A stretch of DNA of 64,000 nucleotides from Amphibiibacter pelophylacis (GTDB lineage: Bacteria; Pseudomonadota; Gammaproteobacteria; Burkholderiales; Burkholderiaceae_C): NCBI RefSeq assembly GCF_037688875.1, contig NZ_JAWDIE010000013.1:1-64000 (forward strand), in the 5' to 3' direction. How positions within the stretch are numbered: the first letter of the stretch is position 1; each line of letters opens with the position of its first letter. Shown in pieces: positions 59,079-64,000 of the stretch. A model generated the notes under the pieces. It worked only from the letters and a program-made list of their open reading frames with translations. It was not told the origin of the DNA and ran no database searches. A program made the position numbers and the translations under genes.

Positions 59079-60017
59079 TTACTTGCTGCGCCGGTCGGCC
59101 AGCACGGCCAGCAGGATCACGGCGCCCTTGATGACCTGCTGGTAAAAGGCGGGCACGCCCAGCAGGTTCAGGCCGTTGTTCAGCACGCCGATCAGCAGCG
59201 CGCCGATCAGGGTGCCGATCACCCAGCCGCGACCGCCGCTCAGGCTGGTGCCGCCCAGCACGACGGCGGCGATGGCGTCCAGCTCGTAGCCCGACCCGGC
59301 GGTGGGCTGGGCCGACCCCAGGCGCGAGGTCAGCACGATGCCCGCCCAGGCCGACAGCACGCCCGACAGCGTGTACACCCAGATCTTGACCCGGGTGACG
59401 CGCACGCCCGACAGACGCGCGGCCTGTTCGTTGCCGCCGCAGGCGTAAATGTGGCGGCCCAGCAGGGTTTTGCGCAGCACGAAAATAAACACGGCAAAGA
59501 CCAGCACCAGCCACAGCACGGGCGTGGGTACCACGCCAAACAGGTAGCCGCCGCCCAGGCTGTCAAAGAAGGGGCTGGACAGGCCGGTGACCGGGCTGCC
59601 GTTGGACAGCACCAGCGACACGCCGCGCAGCACCGTCATGGTGCCCAGCGTGGCAATGAAAGGCGCCACGCGCCCGGCCGTCACCAGCACGCCGTTGAAG
59701 GCGCCCAGCAGGCCGCCGCACAGCACGCCCAGCGCCGTCGCCAGCATTGGATCCATCCCCGACTGGATCATCAGCCCGACCACGATGGACGACAGGCCCA
59801 GGATGGCGCCGACCGACAGATCGATCCCGCCCAGCAGGATGACCAGCGTCATGCCGCAGGCGATCAGGGCGTTGACCGAGACCTGGCGCAGGACGTTCAG
59901 CCAGTTGCCGACGGTCATGAAATCCGGGCTGAGCCCGGTCAGGGCCACGCACAGCAGCACGAGGGCGATCAGGGGAGCAAAACGCTGCAGCAGCAGACGC
60001 TGGTTTTCGGTGAACAT
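59079..60017 (-). CDS. rbsC: Ribose ABC transporter permease
   Basis: This 312-residue inner-membrane permease has about eight to ten helices of the RbsC/XylH branch. It shows the typical Leu-Gly-Gly-Ile-Asp-Leu-Ser-Val-Gly and Gly-Gly-Asn-Glu-Gln-Ala-Ala-Arg-Leu-Ser-Gly loops, plus Val-Leu-Gly-Gly-Thr-Ser-Leu-Ser-Gly-Gly-Arg-Gly. ATG 60017 precedes the first hydrophobic helix; the longer frame upstream lies inside rbsA. It follows rbsA by 14 bases. Confidence 0.93.
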   Translation of the reverse strand: MFTENQRLLLQRFAPLIALVLLCVALTGLSPDFMTVGNWLNVLRQVSVNALIACGMTLVILLGGIDLSVGAILGLSSIVVGLMIQSGMDPMLATALGVLCGGLLGAFNGVLVTAGRVAPFIATLGTMTVLRGVSLVLSNGSPVTGLSSPFFDSLGGGYLFGVVPTPVLWLVLVFAVFIFVLRKTLLGRHIYACGGNEQAARLSGVRVTRVKIWVYTLSGVLSAWAGIVLTSRLGSAQPTAGSGYELDAIAAVVLGGTSLSGGRGWVIGTLIGALLIGVLNNGLNLLGVPAFYQQVIKGAVILLAVLADRRSK

Positions 60018-60031
60018 GAGAGGATTCCGGG

Positions 60032-61561
60032 TCAGTGCGCCAAAGTAGCAGTTTGGGCGGCTGGGGTTTGCGACTGGCCCGAGGCGGCGGCCATAACAGC
60101 CTCCTGGCTGGCCTCGTGGGCGGCCAGCAGCGCGGTCTGGCGACCTTCGTGCATCACCAGGATGCGGTCGCTCAGGGCCAGCACTTCGGGCAGTTCGGAC
60201 GAGACCATGACAATGGCCACGCCCTGCGCCGCGAGCTGGTTGATGATGTGATAGATCTCGGCCTTGCCGCCGACATCGACGCCGCGCGTGGGTTCGTCCA
60301 GCAGCAGCACCTTGGGCGGGCTGGCCAGCCACTTGGCGAAAACCACCTTCTGCTGGTTGCCGCCCGACAGCGCGCCCACTTCCAGTTCGCTGTCGCGGGT
60401 GCGGATGCGCAGCTGCTCGATCAGGCCCTGCACCTGGCGCTGCTCGGCGCCCGACTGCACCACCCCGGCGCGCGTGACGCGGTTCAGGTGGACCAGCATG
60501 GCGTTTTCGCGCACCGACAGGCCCAGAACCAGGCCTTGCGTCTTGCGGTCCTCGGTGACGAAGGCCAGCCCGGCGTCGATGGCGTGCACCGGGCCCTTGA
60601 GCGCCAGCGGCTGGCCGTCCAGCTGGACCTGCGCCGCGCCGCGCGGCGACAGGCCAAACAGCGTGCGCAGGATCTCGCTGCGGCCCGCGCCCATCAGGCC
60701 CGCAATGCCCAGAACTTCACCCGCGCGCACCTCGAAATTCACGCCGTGCACGCGCGCGCCGTCCGACAGGTTTTTCACCGCCAGGCGCACTGCGCCCGGG
60801 GTCACGTCGCGGCGCGGGAAGCGCTCGTCCAGCGCACGGCCGACCATCATGCCGACCAGCTCGTCGAACGAGGTGTCCTGCACCAGGCGTTCGCCGACCA
60901 TGCCGCCGTCGCGCAGCACGCTGATGCGCTGGCAGACGCGGAAGATTTCTTCCATGCGGTGCGACACGTACACCATGGCCACGCCCTGCTCGCGCAGACC
61001 GGCCATGATGGCAAAAAGCGCCTCGGTTTCGCGCTCGCTCAGGGCGGCGGTGGGCTCGTCCAGGATGAGCACGCGCGCATTGAGCATCAGCGCGCGGGCG
61101 ATTTCCACCATCTGCTGCTGCCCGACCGACAGCCGTGACACCTCGGCGGCCGGATCAATGCCCGCCACGCCCAGACGCTCCAGCGCCTGGCGTGCGCCAC
61201 GCGCCATCGCGGCCTTGTCGAGCACGCCAAAGCGGTGCAGCTCGCGACCGAGAAAGAGGTTCTCGGCCACCGTCAGCTCGGGGATGAGGTTGAGCTCCTG
61301 GTGGATGATGGCGATGCCCTGCTTCTCGGCGTCCGCCGGGCTGCGCCACTGCACGGCCTGGCCGTCGATCTCGATGCGGCCGCTGTCGGCCGCGTGCAGG
61401 CCGCCCAGCACCTTCATCAGCGTGGATTTGCCCGCGCCGTTCTCGCCCATCAGGGCGTGGACTTCGCCGCCGCGCACCTCGAAATTCACCTCGCGCAGCA
61501 CCTGCACCGGGCCGAACGCCTTGCAGATGCCGATCAGGCGGACATGAACAGGCTGGCTCAA
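60032..61561 (-). CDS. rbsA: Ribose ABC transporter ATP-binding protein
   Basis: This 509-residue protein has two ATPase domains in tandem. The first has Walker A Gly-Glu-Asn-Gly-Ala-Gly-Lys-Ser-Thr (39-47) and Leu-Ser-Val-Gly-Gln-Gln-Gln-Met. The second has the degenerate Gly-Leu-Met-Gly-Ala-Gly-Arg-Ser found in RbsA proteins and Leu-Ser-Gly-Gly-Asn-Gln-Gln-Lys. The start must be TTG 61561, since the next ATG lies inside Walker A; the TTG overlaps the rbsD stop as TTGA, so translation is probably coupled. Only the second position of the signal repeats differs from the E. coli form. Confidence 0.9.
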   Translation of the reverse strand: MSQPVHVRLIGICKAFGPVQVLREVNFEVRGGEVHALMGENGAGKSTLMKVLGGLHAADSGRIEIDGQAVQWRSPADAEKQGIAIIHQELNLIPELTVAENLFLGRELHRFGVLDKAAMARGARQALERLGVAGIDPAAEVSRLSVGQQQMVEIARALMLNARVLILDEPTAALSERETEALFAIMAGLREQGVAMVYVSHRMEEIFRVCQRISVLRDGGMVGERLVQDTSFDELVGMMVGRALDERFPRRDVTPGAVRLAVKNLSDGARVHGVNFEVRAGEVLGIAGLMGAGRSEILRTLFGLSPRGAAQVQLDGQPLALKGPVHAIDAGLAFVTEDRKTQGLVLGLSVRENAMLVHLNRVTRAGVVQSGAEQRQVQGLIEQLRIRTRDSELEVGALSGGNQQKVVFAKWLASPPKVLLLDEPTRGVDVGGKAEIYHIINQLAAQGVAIVMVSSELPEVLALSDRILVMHEGRQTALLAAHEASQEAVMAAASGQSQTPAAQTATLAH

Positions 61562-61953
61562 AACGACACCCCGGCGCTCAGGATGACGTTGGCGTAGGGC
61601 GTGCATTCGCCCGTGCGGATGATGGCCACAGCGTCCTGCAGCGCGCTTTTGAGCTCGTCGTGCATCAGCCACTGCACCGGCGCGCCGGTGGATTCGATCT
61701 GTTCGACCGCCTGGCGCACCACGGGCTGCTCGCGGCCCTCGTGCGCCATGTAGGCGGTTTCCAGCCACAGGTCATCCAGCACGCTGGCCAGCACCGCGCC
61801 AAAACCTGGAACGCCGGGCTGCAGCGCGACATCGATGCACTCGACGCCTGGCGGCACCGGCAGGCCCGCGTCGGCGATGACCAGGGTCTGGCCGTGGCCC
61901 ATCGTGGCCAGCACGCGGGCGATGTCGCGGTTGAGGTGTCCGTGTCGTTTCAT
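61558..61953 (-). CDS. rbsD: D-ribose pyranase
   Basis: RbsD interconverts pyranose and furanose forms of ribose so that ribokinase can act. The 131-residue protein has the catalytic His-Gly-His region at the N-terminus (Arg-His-Gly-His-Leu), Gly-His-Gly-Gln, Asp-Ala-Gly-Leu-Pro-Val-Pro-Pro-Gly and the C-terminal Tyr-Ala-Asn-Val-Ile-Leu. The length is normal. It heads the rbsDACB-repressor operon. The ribosome binding site is weak (AGG two bases from ATG), unusual for a first gene. No ribokinase rbsK is in the window. Confidence 0.93.
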   Translation of the reverse strand: MKRHGHLNRDIARVLATMGHGQTLVIADAGLPVPPGVECIDVALQPGVPGFGAVLASVLDDLWLETAYMAHEGREQPVVRQAVEQIESTGAPVQWLMHDELKSALQDAVAIIRTGECTPYANVILSAGVSF

Positions 61954-61979
61954 GGCCTAAAAGCCGCTTTCATGGCTTA

Positions 61980-61993
61980 CTAAATCGAGTTAG
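61980..61993 (-). promoter_or_regulatory. LacI-type operator candidate upstream of rbsD
   Basis: CTAAATCGAGTTAG is a 14-bp palindrome with a central CG and one mismatched pair, the usual LacI-family operator form. It lies between a CATAAT box and rbsD, overlapping the expected start of transcription, 27 bases upstream of the ATG. A second perfect 11-bp palindrome, AAAGCCGCTTT (61960-61970), lies nearer the gene but is odd-centred. Confidence 0.55.
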
Positions 61994-61998
61994 CAGCC

Positions 61999-62004
61999 AT
62001 TATG
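61999..62004 (-). promoter_or_regulatory. Candidate minus-10 box of the rbs operon
   Basis: CATAAT on the minus strand is five bases upstream of the operator palindrome. A CTGACA (five of six minus-35 matches) lies 20 bases further upstream at 62025-62030, a spacing longer than the ideal 17, so the promoter would be weak. Confidence 0.4.
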
Positions 62005-62045
62005 CCGAGAACGAAGAACCTCTTTGTCAGTGTTAACCCTGGTGA

Positions 62046-62072
62046 CCGGGGAAGACACATGGCCTTCCCCGG
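62046..62072 (-). terminator. Strong hairpin downstream of putA
   Basis: CCGGGGAAG (62046-62054) and CTTCCCCGG (62064-62072) form a perfect 9-bp stem with a 9-base loop, seven bases after the putA stop. There is no T run on the minus strand, so it may work with Rho or protect the 3' end. Confidence 0.5.
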
Positions 62073-62078
62073 CGGCAT

Positions 62079-64000
62079 TTAGCCCAGGGTCATCAGCGCG
62101 GCATTGCCGCCCGCCGCAGCGGTGTTGACGCTGATCACCTGCTCGTGCACCAGCGCCGTCCAGGGCCACTGTGCGCCCGCCTGCAGACTGGCCGTGGAGC
62201 GCACGACGCCGCGCACCACCGGACGCTGTGGGCCAGACCGGGCATTCAGCCCGGACAACGCCTGAAGGGGGGATTGCGCCCCAGCGCCATCCGCATCCAC
62301 TTCGATCAGCACGGCGCTGATGTCGTCGTGCGCGCAGGCCGTATCCAGCGTCAAAGCATCCGCGCCGACGTGCAGCACGGAGCCCAGACGCGGCCACGCG
62401 GGGGTGAGCAGCTCGCCCGCGCCCAGCCACTGCAGGCGCAGCGTGTTGCCCTGGGCCAGCGTGGCCAGCATCTGCGTGATGGCACCCAGGCGCGTGCGCG
62501 CCACCGCTGCGAGACGGCCGCGCGGGCACAGGGCGTAGCTGTTGCGCTCGCCGGTGGGGCCGGGCAGGACGAGGTCTGCGCCCTGACGCAACTGGGCGCC
62601 GCTGTGCTGCCAGGCCGTCTGCGCCAGAGCCAGCTCGTCCGGCGTCAGGCCCAGCGATTCCCCCGCAACCCCGTGCGCGCCGGGGGCCCACAGCGCGGCA
62701 CCCAGCGCCAGCCAGGCCTGCAGCGCGGGTCGCGCAGCTCCCGCCAGCGTGGCGGTGTGCGCCGGATCGTCGAGGCGCTGACGCAGCGCAGCAAAATCGG
62801 GCGCGGTAGCGCCATCGCCATCGCCAGCCACGGGCAGCAGGCCCGCAAACAGTGGCGGGGGAAGATCACCCAGCAGCGCATCGGCCGCACCGCCGTCCTG
62901 CACCAGGCGGCGCAGGTAGAGCGGCCCGCCCGCCTTGGGCCCCGTGCCCGACAGGCCCATGCCGCCAAAAGGCTGCACGCCCACCACCGCGCCGATGGTG
63001 TTGCGGTTGACGTACAGATTGCCCGCGTGGCTGCGGCGGCAGACGGCCGCGATGGTTTCGTCGATGCGGCTGTGCACGCCCAGCGTCAGGCCGTAGCCCA
63101 GCGCGTGAAGCTGGTCCAGCAGCGCGGGCAAGTCGTCGCGGCGGTAGCGCAGCACGTGCAGCACCGGGCCGAAGATTTCGCGCTCCAGCCGATCCAGGCG
63201 GTCGAGCTCGATCAGCGCGGGCGCCACAAAATGGCCGCCGGCCCCCTCGCCCTGACCCCTGCGGCGGCCCGCGCGGGTGACCTTCAGGCCCGCTTTCTGC
63301 AGTGCCGCGATATGGGCCGTGATGCCGCCTTGCGCTTCGGCGTCGATGACAGGGCCGACGTCGGTGTGCAGGTGCTCGGGCGCGCCGACCTCCAGCTCGG
63401 CCATGGCCTCGCGCAGCAGGGTCAAGAGGCGATCGGCGCCGTCGTCCTGCACGCACAGCAGCCGCACCGCCGAGCAGCGCTGCCCGGCCGAATCGAAGGC
63501 CGAAGCCAAAACATCGGCCACCACCTGCTCGGCCAGCGCCGACGAATCCACGATCAGGGCGTTCTGCCCGCCGGTCTCGGCGATCAGCGGTATGGCCTGG
63601 CCGCCGGGGCCCGCGCGGCTGGACAGCGTGCCCGCAATGGCGCGCGCAACCGCCGTCGAGCCAGTGAACAGCACCGCCGCCACGCGCGCGTCGGCCACCA
63701 GCCGGGCGCCCACCGCACCGTCGCCGGGCAACAGCTGCAGCGCGGGCGCAGGCACACCCGCTTCATGCAGCAGACGGGCGGCCAGCGCCGCCACCAGCGG
63801 CGTCTGCTCGGCGGGTTTGGCGACCACGGCATTGCCCGCGGCCAGCGCGGCCGCGATCTGCCCGACAAAAATCGCCAGCGGGAAGTTCCACGGGCTGATG
63901 CACAGCGCCACGCCCCAGGGCTGCAGCACGGCCGCATCGCCTGCGACCTCCAGCTGCTGGGCGTCGTAACGCAAAAAGTCGACTGCTTCGCGGACCTCGG
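62079..64000 (-). CDS. putA: Bifunctional proline dehydrogenase / P5C dehydrogenase, C-terminal part
   Basis: The frame is open to the right edge, so the N-terminal DNA-binding and proline dehydrogenase parts lie outside. The visible about 640 residues hold the aldehyde-dehydrogenase domain that oxidises glutamate semialdehyde to glutamate. Seen are Ser-Pro-Trp-Asn-Phe-Pro-Leu-Ala, the catalytic glutamate in Ala-Glu-Thr-Gly-Gly-Gln-Asn, the catalytic cysteine in Gly-Gln-Arg-Cys-Ser, Gly-Asn-Leu-Tyr-Val-Asn-Arg-Asn and Pro-Phe-Gly-Gly-Met-Gly-Leu-Ser-Gly-Thr. The following C-terminal domain (about 200 residues) is typical of long PutA forms. The frame ends 125 bases upstream of rbsD. Confidence 0.93.
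   Translation of the reverse strand, partial: EVREAVDFLRYDAQQLEVAGDAAVLQPWGVALCISPWNFPLAIFVGQIAAALAAGNAVVAKPAEQTPLVAALAARLLHEAGVPAPALQLLPGDGAVGARLVADARVAAVLFTGSTAVARAIAGTLSSRAGPGGQAIPLIAETGGQNALIVDSSALAEQVVADVLASAFDSAGQRCSAVRLLCVQDDGADRLLTLLREAMAELEVGAPEHLHTDVGPVIDAEAQGGITAHIAALQKAGLKVTRAGRRRGQGEGAGGHFVAPALIELDRLDRLEREIFGPVLHVLRYRRDDLPALLDQLHALGYGLTLGVHSRIDETIAAVCRRSHAGNLYVNRNTIGAVVGVQPFGGMGLSGTGPKAGGPLYLRRLVQDGGAADALLGDLPPPLFAGLLPVAGDGDGATAPDFAALRQRLDDPAHTATLAGAARPALQAWLALGAALWAPGAHGVAGESLGLTPDELALAQTAWQHSGAQLRQGADLVLPGPTGERNSYALCPRGRLAAVARTRLGAITQMLATLAQGNTLRLQWLGAGELLTPAWPRLGSVLHVGADALTLDTACAHDDISAVLIEVDADGAGAQSPLQALSGLNARSGPQRPVVRGVVRSTASLQAGAQWPWTALVHEQVISVNTAAAGGNAALMTLG

Noticed and set aside
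61960..61970. AAAGCCGCTTT as the main repressor site
   Set aside because: It is a perfect palindrome but odd-centred and lies next to the start codon; the CG-centred 61980-61993 site fits LacI operators better.

Overview
This 64-kb window is GC-rich, densely coded chromosomal DNA from a Gram-negative betaproteobacterium, most likely order Burkholderiales, family Comamonadaceae. This rests on protein similarity recognised by eye, GC-rich codon use, outer-membrane machinery (LptAB, LolA, TamAB), RpoN, an AlgZ/AlgR pair beside argH, and the trxB / Crp-Fnr / ftsK / lolA / rarA neighbourhood. No database search was possible, so the genus is not assigned.

Layout. (1) 1-4.4 kb is accessory DNA: a partial unknown gene, a DUF2924 protein, a large serine recombinase cut by an in-frame amber codon, a small helix-turn-helix protein, and a convergent unknown HTH/coiled-coil gene. 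It stops beside the 3' end of a tRNA-Ala(CGC) gene, as expected for an island edge. (2) 4.4-9.6 kb holds the tRNA, nadM-Nudix and grxD, a TerB/DUF697 protein, the LytTR-type pair algZ-algR, and a small membrane protein. (3) 9.7-20.4 kb is a rightward run of argH, an FMN L-lactate dehydrogenase, an ABC exporter, hemB, an IMPACT-family protein, tgt and the glutamate/aspartate importer gltIJKL. A strong hairpin-terminator lies between gltI and gltJ. (4) 20.5-24.1 kb is a leftward branched-chain amino-acid ABC transporter (livHMGF) without a binding protein. (5) 24.4-31.1 kb holds rarA, lolA, ftsK, a Crp/Fnr regulator and the divergent trxB. (6) 31.2-39.4 kb holds comM, then the leftward chain lptA-lptB-rpoN-rlmL-pabBC. 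(7) 39.6-41.5 kb holds dacB (PBP4) and tRNA-Arg(CCT). (8) 41.5-53.1 kb is a single leftward run of six closely packed genes: an outer-membrane polysaccharide export (OPX/SLBB) protein, a MoxR AAA+ ATPase, a metallophosphoesterase, a CoxE-like VWA protein, TamA and TamB. (9) 53.3-57 kb holds rhlE, a Maf-methyltransferase fusion and yceD, which lacks its usual downstream partner rpmF. (10) 57-62 kb is a ribose operon rbsDACB plus its LacI-type repressor, with a LacI-like operator at the promoter. (11) The right edge cuts the P5C-dehydrogenase half of putA.

The best candidate for an under-described functional unit is the OPX-MoxR-phosphoesterase-VWA-TamA-TamB cluster. It physically couples a MoxR/VWA chaperone-type pair to the TamAB envelope assembly machine. 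Other points worth a second look are the amber-split recombinase at an island edge, a protein-coding gene whose stop codon lies inside a tRNA gene, the Maf-methyltransferase fusion and the broken yceD-rpmF linkage. I saw no CRISPR array, insertion sequence, rRNA or replication origin. No gene-free stretch exceeds 300 bases.
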